A DNA stretch of 64,000 nucleotides from Lactiplantibacillus plajomi. GTDB lineage: Bacteria; Bacillota; Bacilli; Lactobacillales; Lactobacillaceae. Below are positions 24,627 through 33,742 of this stretch, one piece after another; within the stretch, counting starts at the first letter, position 1; each line of letters starts with the position of its first letter. Where the stretch lies: assembly GCF_005405405.1 (NCBI RefSeq), contig NZ_BJDZ01000006.1:1-64000 (forward strand). Direction: 5' to 3'. A program made the translations under genes and the position numbers. The notes below the pieces were generated by a model. The model was given only the letters and a program-made list of their open reading frames with translations. It was not told the origin of the DNA and made no database searches.

Positions 24627-24649
24627 GTTGTAACTAATTAAGTTACAAC
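24627..24649. promoter_or_regulatory. Perfect inverted repeat at the transcription start, probable operator
   Basis: GTTGTAACT (24627-24635), AATTA, AGTTACAAC (24641-24649): 9-bp arms immediately after the -10 box. A repressor bound here would block transcription of the transporter operon. No regulator gene is adjacent. Confidence 0.7.
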
Positions 24650-24731
24650 ATAATCTAGGACCATGCGGATTGCTAGAAATATTTACAAGCTATGCTACGA
24701 TAGAAAAAATGAGTCGGAAATGGAGAAAACT

Positions 24732-26258
24732 ATGCAAACCTTAGTACAGACGTTTATGGAACGCCGCGGCGACCTGTTAACGGCGCTGTGGCAGCACCTG
24801 GGGATTTCAATGGCATCGTTAGTCATTGCAATGATGCTGGCGATTCCCCTCGCCATTTGGGCCGCGCGGCGACCAAAGTGGGCGGAAGGACTACTCCAAT
24901 TAACCAGTGTGTTGCAGACGATTCCGTCACTGGCCTTACTGGGACTGTTGATTCCACTGGTCGGTATCGGGACGGTACCGGCCGTAATTGCGCTGGTGAT
25001 TTACGCGTTGCTACCAATTTTCCAAAATACTTACTTAGGAATTTCAGAAATCGACGCTTCGATCGAAGAAGCCGCCGACGCCTTCGGAATGTCGCGGATG
25101 CGCAAGCTTTTTAAAGTCGAATTACCGATTGCGATGCCTCAAATCATTTCGGGAATCCGAACGGCGCTCGTCTTGATTATCGGGACGGCAACGCTGGCGG
25201 CGCTGATTGGTGCCGGTGGGCTGGGGACCTTCATTATGTTAGGGATTGACCGGAATAACACCCCGCTATTGCTGATCGGTGCAATTTCATCGGCGCTACT
25301 GGCAATCTTACTGAGTGCGCTGGTCCGGTGGTTTCAAACGGCTAAGCCGAAGCGGGCACTGACGGTCTTTGGGGTGATCCTTGTCCTGCTGGCAGGTGGC
25401 GGCGCTTACAGTGCCTACGCCAACCGGGTTGAAACGGTGACGATTGCGGGCAAGTTAGGGTCGGAACCGGAAATTTTGATCAATATGTATAAGGATCTGA
25501 TTGAAGCGAACGATAGTCACGTCAAGGTCACCTTGAAACCCAACTTCGGCAAGACCACCTTCCTGTTTAGTGCGCTACAACACGACCAAATCGACATTTA
25601 CCCCGAATTTACCGGCTCAGTCTTGGAAACGCTGGTGAAGGGCACTAACCCAAAGGGCATGACCGCCAAACAAACGTACGCGTTAGCGAAACAGCGGTTG
25701 GCCAAGCAGGAACAAATGACGTTGCTGAAGCCGATGAAGTATAACAACACCTACGCGTTAGCGGTCACGAAGCAATTTAAGCAGCAACACCACTTGAAAA
25801 CAATTGGTGACCTGACCCGCATTGAAGGCGTCCTTAAACCGGGGATGACGCTGGAATTCATTGATCGTAATGACGGGATGAAGGGCCTGAAAAAGGCGTA
25901 CCATTTGAATACGACCGCCAAATCGATGGAACCGGCTTTACGGTACCAGGCGATTAACGACGGCCGGGTCAACCTGGTCGACGCCTACTCGACTGACAGC
26001 GAGTTGCGGCAGTACAACTTGGCATTACTAACGGATAACCAGCACTTTTTCCCGACTTATCAGGGTGCACCACTGATGAAGGCCGATTTTGCTAAGCGCC
26101 ATCCCCAAATCGTGCGGGCCTTGAATCGGCTAGCGGGGCAGATTTCCGAAACTGATATGCAGGAAATGAACTACGACGTTAACGTGAAGAAGCAGTCGGC
26201 CGCCACGGTCGCGCACCGCTACTTAGTACAACACGGTTTGTTAAAGGGGGCCAAGTAA
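24732..26258 (+). CDS. OpuB/OpuC/EgtU-type ABC transporter: fused permease and substrate-binding protein
   Basis: Residues 1-215 form a permease domain (six spans, coupling loop EEAADAFGMSRMRKLFKVELPIAMPQ) and residues about 230-508 an OpuAC/OpuCC-type binding domain (AGKLGSEPEILINMYKDLIE, DIYPEFTGSVLE, NLVDAYSTDS). This fusion imports quaternary amines such as glycine betaine, carnitine or choline, or in the EgtU branch ergothioneine. Substrate cannot be told by eye. ATG 24732 is set by GGAG; the frame is open to 24663. The ATPase gene follows with stop and start adjacent. Confidence 0.9.
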   Translation: MQTLVQTFMERRGDLLTALWQHLGISMASLVIAMMLAIPLAIWAARRPKWAEGLLQLTSVLQTIPSLALLGLLIPLVGIGTVPAVIALVIYALLPIFQNTYLGISEIDASIEEAADAFGMSRMRKLFKVELPIAMPQIISGIRTALVLIIGTATLAALIGAGGLGTFIMLGIDRNNTPLLLIGAISSALLAILLSALVRWFQTAKPKRALTVFGVILVLLAGGGAYSAYANRVETVTIAGKLGSEPEILINMYKDLIEANDSHVKVTLKPNFGKTTFLFSALQHDQIDIYPEFTGSVLETLVKGTNPKGMTAKQTYALAKQRLAKQEQMTLLKPMKYNNTYALAVTKQFKQQHHLKTIGDLTRIEGVLKPGMTLEFIDRNDGMKGLKKAYHLNTTAKSMEPALRYQAINDGRVNLVDAYSTDSELRQYNLALLTDNQHFFPTYQGAPLMKADFAKRHPQIVRALNRLAGQISETDMQEMNYDVNVKKQSAATVAHRYLVQHGLLKGAK

Positions 26259-27227
26259 ATGACGAGTGCAATTGAATTTCGACACGTTCAAAAAGATTTT
26301 AACGGTCAAACGGTCATTCCCGATTTTAATCTAACGGTTGCGCAGGGTGAGCTCTTTGTGTTGGTCGGGACGTCTGGTTCTGGGAAAACGACCTCGCTAA
26401 AAATGATCAACCGGCTAGAAGCACCGACCAAGGGGCAAATTTTGGTGAACGGTACCGACGCCGCCAGCGTGCCGGTACGCGATTTACGTTGGCAAATGGG
26501 CTACGTACTCCAACAAATTGCGTTGTTTCCAACCATGACGGTCGCGCAAAACATCGCGGTGATTCCCGAGATGAAGGGTACTCCCCGCAAAACTATCAAC
26601 CAAACCGTTGACGATTTACTGACGGAAGTGGGGCTCGACCCCACCGTTTATCGCAACCGGTTGTCCCACGAATTGTCGGGTGGGGAGCAACAACGCATCG
26701 GGATCTTACGGGCGATTGCGGCCAAACCGGAAACGGTTTTGATGGACGAACCGTTTAGCGCCCTCGACCCGCTGTCACGACAACAGTTACAAGATTTAGT
26801 CTTAAAGTTACACGCTCGCTACCATAATACGATCGTTTTCGTGACCCACGACATGAACGAGGCCCTCAAACTAGGTGACCGAATCGGCATCATGCGTCAC
26901 GGCCAACTGATTCAAGTCGATACGCCGACGGAACTAGCCCAGCACCCGAAAAATGACTTTGTTCGCGACTTTTTTGGGGCTAGTCGGGCGAAGAACGTGT
27001 ACGACGTTTACGTTGGTCGGGTCGGACTGGTACAGGGCTACCTGGCGAGTGCGCCGAACGTCGCTGCGGGTAAAATTGCAACTTTAGACAGGCAGGCAAC
27101 GTTGCGCACCGCCTTTCAGGCACTGAGTGATCATGACTACTTGGCAGTTACGGAAGAGGGACAACTGCAAGGGTACCTCGACCGCCAGACGGTTCTGGCG
27201 TATCTTGGCGCGCACGAGGAACTGTGA
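26259..27227 (+). CDS. Quaternary amine / ergothioneine-type ABC transporter ATP-binding protein
   Basis: ATPase partner of the preceding fused permease. Walker A GTSGSGKT is at residues 37-44, LSGGEQQRIGILRAI is the signature and VLMDEPFSALDP Walker B. The C-terminal part (about 245-322) contains one CBS-like repeat (TLRTAFQALSDHDYLAVTEEGQLQGYLDR) as in OpuCA. ATG 26259 follows the previous stop directly with AAAGGGGG ahead, so the two are co-translated. Confidence 0.92.
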   Translation: MTSAIEFRHVQKDFNGQTVIPDFNLTVAQGELFVLVGTSGSGKTTSLKMINRLEAPTKGQILVNGTDAASVPVRDLRWQMGYVLQQIALFPTMTVAQNIAVIPEMKGTPRKTINQTVDDLLTEVGLDPTVYRNRLSHELSGGEQQRIGILRAIAAKPETVLMDEPFSALDPLSRQQLQDLVLKLHARYHNTIVFVTHDMNEALKLGDRIGIMRHGQLIQVDTPTELAQHPKNDFVRDFFGASRAKNVYDVYVGRVGLVQGYLASAPNVAAGKIATLDRQATLRTAFQALSDHDYLAVTEEGQLQGYLDRQTVLAYLGAHEEL

Positions 27228-27307
27228 CGCTAAATTCATGAGCGTAAATTTTGGCATTTTAAAGTCGAATTCGATAGTTTTAATGCGAAAGAAAGGGTGA
27301 ATCAAGT

Positions 27308-28642
27308 ATGACAACAAGTTATGACGTGGCGGTAATCGGTGGCGGTCCCGCTGGTACGGCGATGGCCGGTGCTTTAAAGGCTCAGGGTAAACAAGTTGTG
27401 ATTATTGAAAGCGATTTGTGGGGCGGCACCTGTCCCAACCGCGGTTGTGATCCGAAGAAGATTTTACTGAGTGCCGTTGAGGCTAAGGATGCCGCGACCA
27501 CCTTGCACGCTAAGGGGCTGACCGGTGGCCCCCAAGTTGACTGGCCGGCGTTGATGGCCCATAAGCGCGGCTATACGGATGGGATTAGTGACGGTACGTT
27601 GAACAGTCTGACGCAACGGGGGATTGCGACCCGGCACGGCGAAGCGTACTTTCAAGGTGATGGCCAGCTGACGGTCGACGGGACGGTCATCCAGGCCCGC
27701 GACGTGGTGATTGCGACCGGCCAACGCCCGGTGATTTTACCAATTAAGGGTCACGAATACTTCAAAACCAGTACCGACTTTTTAGACTTGGACGTCATGC
27801 CAAAACGGGTCACCTTTGTCGGTGGCGGCTACGTCGGCTTTGAGTTGGCAACCATCGCCAACGCGGCCGGTGCCGACGTCCACCTGATTCACCATAATGA
27901 CCGCCCGTTAAAGGAATTTGATCCGCAACTAGTTCGTGACCTAATGGCCGAATTAACCACGGCCGGTGTCACGATTGACTTAAACGAAGATATTCAGGCC
28001 ATCGAGAAGAAGGCGGACGGCTTACACTTAAAGGCTGCCGACGGTTTTGAACGGGTCAGCGACCTGGTGATTTGTTCGGCGGGCCGCCAACCTAACGCCG
28101 ACCATCTCGGGTTAGAAAACGTTGGCGTCAAGTTTGACCGGCACGGTATTGCGGTTAACGACCATTTACAAACGGCCAACGAGCATATTTATGCCATCGG
28201 TGACGTTAGCGCAACGCCGGTCCCGAAGTTGACGCCGCTAGCGGGGTACGAAGCCCGTTACTTAGCTGGTCAATTGGATCGGCCGGGGGCACCGATTACC
28301 TATCCGGCGGTACCGACTCAGGTGTACGCCGCACCTAAATTGGCCCAAGTGGGGATGAGTGCGGCCACCGCCGCAGCTGACAGTGACCGTTACCAAGTTA
28401 ACGATCTCGATATGACCAAGTGGTTCTCCTACTACCGTTTCGGTGCTAACGTAGCCCGCGCGAAGGTGATCGTTGACCAAACGACCGGGACCGTGGTCGG
28501 CGCGACCGTGTTAAGTACGATTGCCGATGAAATGATCAACTATTTAACGTTGTTGATCGACCAGCAGGTTACTTTGAATAAGCTACAACGCACGATTTTA
28601 GCTTACCCGACGCCGGCCAGTGATTTACAATATTTGTATTAG
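27308..28642 (+). CDS. Class I pyridine nucleotide-disulfide oxidoreductase (glutathione-reductase-like)
   Basis: FAD motif GGGPAGTAMAG at residues 11-21, redox disulfide GGTCPNRGC (Cys42/Cys47), NAD(P) motif FVGGGYVGFELA near 173-184, and ATG...GD FAD motif YAIGDVSATP. The usual C-terminal catalytic HPTxxE reads YPTPASD, so the active-site His is Tyr and the Glu is missing; substrate may not be glutathione disulfide. It follows the Opu/EgtU-type operon by 80 bases and has AAAGGGTG ahead of ATG 27308; a link to low-molecular-weight thiols is inference. Confidence 0.88.
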   Translation: MTTSYDVAVIGGGPAGTAMAGALKAQGKQVVIIESDLWGGTCPNRGCDPKKILLSAVEAKDAATTLHAKGLTGGPQVDWPALMAHKRGYTDGISDGTLNSLTQRGIATRHGEAYFQGDGQLTVDGTVIQARDVVIATGQRPVILPIKGHEYFKTSTDFLDLDVMPKRVTFVGGGYVGFELATIANAAGADVHLIHHNDRPLKEFDPQLVRDLMAELTTAGVTIDLNEDIQAIEKKADGLHLKAADGFERVSDLVICSAGRQPNADHLGLENVGVKFDRHGIAVNDHLQTANEHIYAIGDVSATPVPKLTPLAGYEARYLAGQLDRPGAPITYPAVPTQVYAAPKLAQVGMSAATAAADSDRYQVNDLDMTKWFSYYRFGANVARAKVIVDQTTGTVVGATVLSTIADEMINYLTLLIDQQVTLNKLQRTILAYPTPASDLQYLY

Positions 28643-28648
28643 AAAATG

Positions 28649-28690
28649 AACGCGCGCCAAAAGTCGGCTGAGTTTTGGCGCACGTTTTAA
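28649..28690. repeat. Short copy of an intergenic repeat family, also a hairpin
   Basis: Stem GCGCCAAAA/TTTTGGCGC (28654-28662/28673-28681), extended by AACG/CGTT, followed by TTTT. The parts GCCAAAAGTCGGCTG and TTTTGGCGCACGTTT also occur in the longer element at 31632-31752, as if the centre had been deleted. It may terminate transcription of the flavoprotein gene. Confidence 0.6.
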
Positions 28691-28848
28691 CGATTATTCA
28701 AGCGTGAATAGTGGCAACTTTCTGCCTTGCCGGTTGGTCTCAATGCGGCTGGAGCGTGGTGGATACGATTTTAAGCCAAGCACCCCAGGGTAGCTTTCAC
28801 CATGGCTAAAAGCCATTTGACCGTCCTATTCATGTAGACCATCACGAC

Positions 28849-28880
28849 GACCTTATCCTGTTTGGGATGGGGTCTTTTTA
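28849..28880 (+). terminator. Rightward terminator before the LysR gene
   Basis: GACCTTATCC (28849-28858) pairs with GGATGGGGTC (28865-28874), followed by TTTTTAA. Confidence 0.65.
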
Positions 28881-29750
28881 ATTTGGCCAGTGCTCCCTAA
28901 GCATCGTAATCAGCGGCTGTAAGGTCGTTCGCTGACTAGTCAGGTAGTTTACGTAAATCGGCATGTGGGCGCTGGTATCACTGATTGGGATCGCGACCCG
29001 GTCGTCATCGGCTAATTGGGCGGCGTTGTCTGGCCGCAACGGGGATAAGTTGGTGCTAAAGAACGGAAAGGCTGAATAGGCGGTAATTTCTTGAAAGGCG
29101 GATTGTTGCTGTTGATAGAGAAACTTGGCGTCGGGAATCGCTTGTTGACTGATTTGTTTCCAACTACCAATGTCATCGAGGACGATGAAACTCAATCCGT
29201 GAAGTTCATCAAAGGTAATACTCGTCTGATTCGCCTGGTACATAAATTTTTGCAAGTGCACGATCAGGTTCTCGGTGCCTAAAAATTGGGAACTGACCGT
29301 GCTAGTTAGAAGTTCCTGATTGGAGAAGACGAGTGACGCCCGGTAGCTTTCGAGGTGTTGAATAATCGCGTTGTTGCTAATTAATGACCGGTCAATTTGC
29401 AGTGGCTGTGATAATTGCGGTTTTAGGCGATCGACTAAAAGCAATGGCCCTGGTAAGGTCGTTTCGATTTGAAGGCGCGTTTGCCGGCGGTCGAAATTTT
29501 GAACTTGCGCAACGAAGGTTTGTTGTTGAGCCAGCAATTTTTCTGCCTGCTGCGCGGCTAAGCGACCAGTTGCCGTTAACGTGATCCGGTTGGGTTGGCG
29601 CTCAAATAAGCGCACGTTGAGGTCGGCTTCTAATTTTTGCATCCCGCGGGTGACGGTTGGTTGGGTCACGTTTAGTTCAGCGGCCGTTTTTGCCAGCGTC
29701 CCGGTTTTTGCAAAGGTAACCAGTTCAGTCAGTAGGTAATTATCAAGCAT
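28878..29750 (-). CDS. LysR-family transcriptional regulator
   Basis: Residues 1-60 form the LysR winged helix (FAKTGTLAKTAAELNVTQPTVTRGMQKLEADLNVRLFER); residues 90-290 the periplasmic-binding-like effector domain. GGAGG precedes ATG 29750. It is divergent from two aldo/keto reductase genes with a 121-base shared region carrying a perfect dyad, the standard LysR layout, so those genes are probable targets and autoregulation is likely. Effector unknown. Confidence 0.92.
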   Translation of the reverse strand: MLDNYLLTELVTFAKTGTLAKTAAELNVTQPTVTRGMQKLEADLNVRLFERQPNRITLTATGRLAAQQAEKLLAQQQTFVAQVQNFDRRQTRLQIETTLPGPLLLVDRLKPQLSQPLQIDRSLISNNAIIQHLESYRASLVFSNQELLTSTVSSQFLGTENLIVHLQKFMYQANQTSITFDELHGLSFIVLDDIGSWKQISQQAIPDAKFLYQQQQSAFQEITAYSAFPFFSTNLSPLRPDNAAQLADDDRVAIPISDTSAHMPIYVNYLTSQRTTLQPLITMLREHWPN

Positions 29751-29767
29751 TGCGGTGCCTCCAGTCG

Positions 29768-29790
29768 TAGTATACGTTACTTGTATACTA
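29768..29790. promoter_or_regulatory. Dyad operator between lysR and the aldo/keto reductases
   Basis: TAGTATAC (29768-29775), seven bases, GTATACTA (29783-29790): a perfect dyad in the LysR-type T-N-A spacing, 18 bases from the LysR start codon. Confidence 0.7.
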
Positions 29791-29871
29791 GTATTGATAA
29801 GTGGTAATTTTCAAGTATTCGGTTCCGCGGTAAGCTAGTCATCGAAAACAATCAGGAAGGGTGTTGCAACG

Positions 29872-30738
29872 ATGACAGTACCAATTGTGAAATTGAATAA
29901 CGGGGTGACGATGCCCCAGCTCGGGTTCGGCGTTTTTCAAGTGACCGACCTGGATCAGTGTGAAGCGGCCGTCAGTGCGGCCATTCAAGCCGGTTACCGG
30001 CTGATCGACACCGCCACGGCTTACCAAAACGAAACGGCGGTCGGCGCGGCGATTCAAAAAAGTGGGGTGGCCCGTGAAGACCTGTTTGTGACCTCGAAAT
30101 TGTGGGTATCAGAATTCACTTACGAGCGGGCACGGCAAGGCATTGACGCGTCGCTATCCCGGTTGGGGTTGGACTACCTGGACCTCTACTTATTACACCA
30201 ACCATACGGCGACGTGATGGGAGCTTGGCAAGCCATGGAAGAAGCTTACCAAGCTGGTAAAATTCGGGCAATCGGCGTTTCTAATTTTTATGCCGACCAA
30301 CTTAAAAATCTGGAATTAACGATGAAGGTTCAACCGGCCGTTAACCAGATTGAAGTCAATCCGTGGTACCAACAACCCGACGAAGTGCGCTTTAATCAGC
30401 GTGAAGGGGTCCGAGTTGAAGCCTGGGCGCCGTTTGCGGAGGGTAAGCACGCTTTATTCAGCAATCCAACGCTGCAAAAAATTGCGGCCAGCCACGGTAA
30501 AACGACTGGTCAAGTGATTTTACGCTGGTTACTTCAACGGGGCATCACGGTGATTCCGAAGACCGTTCACGCTAACCGGATGGCCGAAAACATTGCCGTT
30601 TTTGATTTTGAGTTGACTGATACGGAAATGGCGACGATTGCTAACTTAGACCGGCAGGAGAGTCAATTTTTTGATCACCGCGACCCAGTCACGATTGAAC
30701 AAATTTTTGGTTCCAGTTTGCAACAATTACACGAATAG
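29872..30738 (+). CDS. Aldo/keto reductase (first of tandem pair)
   Basis: NADPH-dependent carbonyl reductase of the AKR superfamily: GYRLIDTATAYQNE (catalytic Asp and Tyr), SKLW with the catalytic Lys, LHQPYGD with the active-site His, and the cofactor segment IPKTVHANRMAEN near residue 225. 288 residues. GGAAGGG precedes ATG 29872. It and the next gene are tandem paralogues of equal length, 12 bases apart, presumably under the divergent LysR. Confidence 0.93.
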   Translation: MTVPIVKLNNGVTMPQLGFGVFQVTDLDQCEAAVSAAIQAGYRLIDTATAYQNETAVGAAIQKSGVAREDLFVTSKLWVSEFTYERARQGIDASLSRLGLDYLDLYLLHQPYGDVMGAWQAMEEAYQAGKIRAIGVSNFYADQLKNLELTMKVQPAVNQIEVNPWYQQPDEVRFNQREGVRVEAWAPFAEGKHALFSNPTLQKIAASHGKTTGQVILRWLLQRGITVIPKTVHANRMAENIAVFDFELTDTEMATIANLDRQESQFFDHRDPVTIEQIFGSSLQQLHE

Positions 30739-30750
30739 GAGTGGTTTTAA

Positions 30751-31617
30751 ATGGCAACAGATCCAACGATTAAATTAAATGATGGCAATGAAATTCCCGC
30801 AATCGGTTTTGGGACTTTCCAAATTCCGGACGACGGGTCCACTTATCAAGCCGTAACTGACGCGCTGGCGGCGGGCTACCGCCACATTGACACCGCGGTC
30901 GCTTACTTTAATGAAGATGAAGTTGGCCGCGCGGTTCGCGATAGCGGTATTCCCCGCGATCAAATTTGGGTAACCAGTAAGTTATGGTTACAAGATTTCG
31001 GTTACGAAGCCGCCACTAAGGCGATTGACCGCTCACTTGAAAAGTCCGGCTTAGACTACCTCGACCTCTATTTGATTCACCAACCATACGGTGACGTCCC
31101 CGGTGCTTGGCGGGCAATGGAAGCCGCAAAAAAGGCCGGTAAGCTGAAGTCGATTGGCGTATCCAACATGACGCCGAAAATTTGGCAACGGTTCGTGCCG
31201 CAATTTGCAACGCTGCCGGCTGTTAACCAGGTCGAATTCAACCCGTATTTCCAGCAGCGGCCGTTACGTCAGTTACTGTCAGCAAATGACGTTAAGTTGG
31301 AAGCCTGGGCACCGTTAGGCCAGGGTAACCAAGCGTTATTCAACGAACCGGTGATTCAGCAATTGGCGACGAAGTACCATAAGGATGCCGGCCAGATTAT
31401 CTTACGCTTTGAGCATCAGGAAGGCATCATCGTCTTCCCTAAGTCGGTCCATGAAGCCCGGATTAAGAGTAACCGTGAGATCTTTGACTTTGCTTTGAGC
31501 GATAGCGAGATGACTCAATTGCGTCAGTTGGATACCGGTAAGGGTCAGCACGATCCCGACGCGGCCGGGGTTAAGGAAATGTTACTGTCCGCTTTTGACG
31601 TGTACGCGGATGATTAA
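30751..31617 (+). CDS. Aldo/keto reductase (second of tandem pair)
   Basis: Same AKR motifs as the preceding gene: GYRHIDTAVAYFNE, SKLW, IHQPYGD and FPKSVHEARIKSN. The two share segments such as LDYLDLYL.HQPYGDV and probably arose by duplication, but differ enough (for example residues 155-165 and the C-terminus) that the duplication is old. AGGAG precedes ATG 30751. Substrates unknown. Confidence 0.93.
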   Translation: MATDPTIKLNDGNEIPAIGFGTFQIPDDGSTYQAVTDALAAGYRHIDTAVAYFNEDEVGRAVRDSGIPRDQIWVTSKLWLQDFGYEAATKAIDRSLEKSGLDYLDLYLIHQPYGDVPGAWRAMEAAKKAGKLKSIGVSNMTPKIWQRFVPQFATLPAVNQVEFNPYFQQRPLRQLLSANDVKLEAWAPLGQGNQALFNEPVIQQLATKYHKDAGQIILRFEHQEGIIVFPKSVHEARIKSNREIFDFALSDSEMTQLRQLDTGKGQHDPDAAGVKEMLLSAFDVYADD

Positions 31618-31631
31618 ATGAGCATAAATTA

Positions 31632-31752
31632 AAACAGAGTGTGACAAAAGTCGGTTAGCTGGTGAGCATAACGGCGTAAGGCGAATAATCCCGGGCTTGG
31701 ATTGTTGGACTTACGGGGTTAAGCGGAGCCAGCTGACTTTTGGCGCACGTTT
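31632..31752. repeat. Intergenic palindromic repeat element (MITE/REP-like), about 120 bp
   Basis: Imperfect terminal inverted repeats: left AAACAGAGTGTGACAAAAGT onwards (31632-31662), right CCAGCTGACTTTTGGCGCAC (31729 onwards to 31752). The centre contains a secondary palindrome around CCCGGGC at 31690-31696. Parts recur at 28649-28690. No coding capacity. It sits just after the second aldo/keto reductase stop. Confidence 0.6.
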
Positions 31753-31774
31753 CGACTATCAATATTCGGAGAAA

Positions 31775-31813
31775 CACAAGCGGCTGTGACTAATGTTACA
31801 GCCGCTGGTTTTG
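31775..31813. terminator. Bidirectional terminator
   Basis: AGCGGCTGT (31779-31787) and ACAGCCGCT (31798-31806) form the stem between convergent genes. Confidence 0.7.
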
Positions 31814-31815
31814 TG

Positions 31816-32958
31816 TTAGTACCGTTTCGCCAGCCAGAGCGTGCCGCCGGTTAAAACGGCTAAACTAAGGCCAATCCAGAAGAAAACGTTGGTCGTGAGC
31901 GTACCGCCACCCAAGCGCCCCACCTGGTTCCAAAGTAGTGGGGCCACGAAGGCGCTTAGGATAGTTGCTATCGTTAGCGCGCTGCTTAAAGTATTGATTT
32001 GGGTCGGGGCCAAGTTGGCGTTGCTGGTAAATACCAAGTACGGGCCGGTGTAAGAGTAAATCCAGTTGAAGCCGATGGCCGCGATTATGGCAATCGGGGC
32101 GCTGTGAGTGAGCCATAGCACCCAAACGGCGCCGGCCGCGCCGGCATACCCCAGGGTCAGGGTGAGCCGTTGGCAGTAACGGTGAACGGGACCAAAACTG
32201 AGACCGGCGAGAAAACCGCCCACGTTCATGGCGGCTAGGGTGAAGGCCAAAGTTTGGGCGCTCCCGAGTTGCCGTTCCGCAAAGTAACTGGGTAATTTTA
32301 ATTGAACTCCCCAAATCAAGCAGTAGGTGATGAACGTCAGGCCGACTAAGGCCTATTGCCGCCGGGGGAGCCGGGCAGCCGGGAGTTGCGGTCCGTCAGG
32401 TAGCCGGGGCTCCGGAACGTAGCGGGCAACTAAGCCGGCGACACCGGCTAACGTGAGGTAAAGCCAAAAAACGGGTTGCCAACCCAAGTTGACCAGCATG
32501 CCGGCTAAACCCAATAAAACGGCATTTCCAAGGGCGGTTAGCCCGGTTTGAAACCCTAATAGTCGGGCCCGCTTCTCGCCGGTGAAACTGTGACTGATCA
32601 GACTGATAGCGTGCGGGGCGAACAGGCCGATGCCAAGTCCGAGGACGAAGCGGCTTAGCATGACGGCGGTAAAATTGGTCGTTAGCGCGGGTAACCAGCC
32701 GCTGAAGGCGCTGAGTAGCAGGCCACTGATGACGACGCGGCGAAGCCCCCAACGGCGAACCACGCGTGGGTTGAGGACTAGGGTGATTAGCGCACTCAGA
32801 TTAGCAATGGTTACCAGCCATTCGATCACGGTCGTTGGCACTTGCGGGTATGCCCGTCGCAGTTGTGGAATAATTCCGGTAATCGCCGTTGATGCGTTGC
32901 TAACGGTCGAAAGACTCAGAATGCTGATCGTCATGGCAGTGGAACTTGCTTTAGTCAT
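31816..32958 (-). pseudogene. MFS transporter interrupted by an in-frame amber codon
   Basis: Major facilitator of the CynX/NimT-like type. The first 201 codons (from ATG 32958) give six spans, including RWGLRRVVISG and LGLGIGLFAPHAISLISHSF; codon 202 is TAG (32355-32353). The same frame then continues ALVGLTFITYCLIWGVQLKLPSYF and five further spans to 31816. Nothing is missing around the stop, so one substitution (for example CAG to TAG) accounts for it. The start overlaps the HAD gene stop by eight bases, so both were one operon. Could be readthrough or sequencing error. Confidence 0.85.
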
Positions 32959-33742
32959 TGAGCATCGCCGCCATTGCGGTCAACACGCCCTGTTGTTGGT
33001 TACTCGTGGTGATCTGATCCGCAACTGCGCGCACGGCCGGCGTGGCGTTTGCCATGGCGATGCCCTGACCGACTTCGCGTAACATTTCAAGGTCGTTACC
33101 GCCGTCACCGAAGGCGGCCATTTCGGTGAGGTCGATTCCTAATTGCTGGCCGAGCGCTTTGAGACCGGCCGCTTTATTCATGCCGGGTTGGATGATGTCA
33201 ATGTCGCCGTGGCCACTGCTAGTCGGTTCGCCTAACCCGGTTAAGGCGGTGCGTAAGCTGTTGACGATGGCGGTTGTTTTGGCTGGTGGGCAACTGATTG
33301 AAAATTTAAGGATGGCGTCATCTACGGTGGCAAAGTCGGGGACCAGTGTGAGTTGGTGGTAGTAGTGGCGCATCGTGGCAACGTGCTCGGCCGGCATACT
33401 GGTTAGTGCGTAGGCGCCTTTCACGCCACAAACAATCAGTTGTAGGTCGGCGATGGCACGCAACTGCTGTAAAATGGCGTGCACGCTCGCCGGAGTGAAC
33501 GTTTGCTGGACGTAGACCTGGTTGGCGTCGCGGCAATAGGCGCCGTTTTCGGCTAGGTAAAGCATGTCAGGGTAGTCTTTGAAGAAGGATTTTAATTGGG
33601 CGTACTGGTTCCCACTAGCGATAACGAAGCGGATGCCGCGCAGCTGTAACTGTTGGTATAGCAGCGCAAATTGGGCTTCGTTATAGGTCATATCGTCTTT
33701 GAGAAAGGTACCGTCCATGTCGGTGGCAATGAGTTTTAGCAT
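32951..33742 (-). CDS. Cof-type HAD-IIB phosphatase
   Basis: Haloacid dehalogenase-like hydrolase: motif I DMDGTFL (residues 8-14, nucleophile Asp8), motif II SGN, motif III Lys in NKAAGLKAL and motif IV GDGGNDLEML near 213-222. Such proteins dephosphorylate sugar phosphates or flavin precursors in the cytoplasm. 263 residues. It precedes and overlaps the broken MFS gene, suggesting a former transport/dephosphorylation unit. Confidence 0.92.
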   Translation of the reverse strand: MLKLIATDMDGTFLKDDMTYNEAQFALLYQQLQLRGIRFVIASGNQYAQLKSFFKDYPDMLYLAENGAYCRDANQVYVQQTFTPASVHAILQQLRAIADLQLIVCGVKGAYALTSMPAEHVATMRHYYHQLTLVPDFATVDDAILKFSISCPPAKTTAIVNSLRTALTGLGEPTSSGHGDIDIIQPGMNKAAGLKALGQQLGIDLTEMAAFGDGGNDLEMLREVGQGIAMANATPAVRAVADQITTSNQQQGVLTAMAAMLND

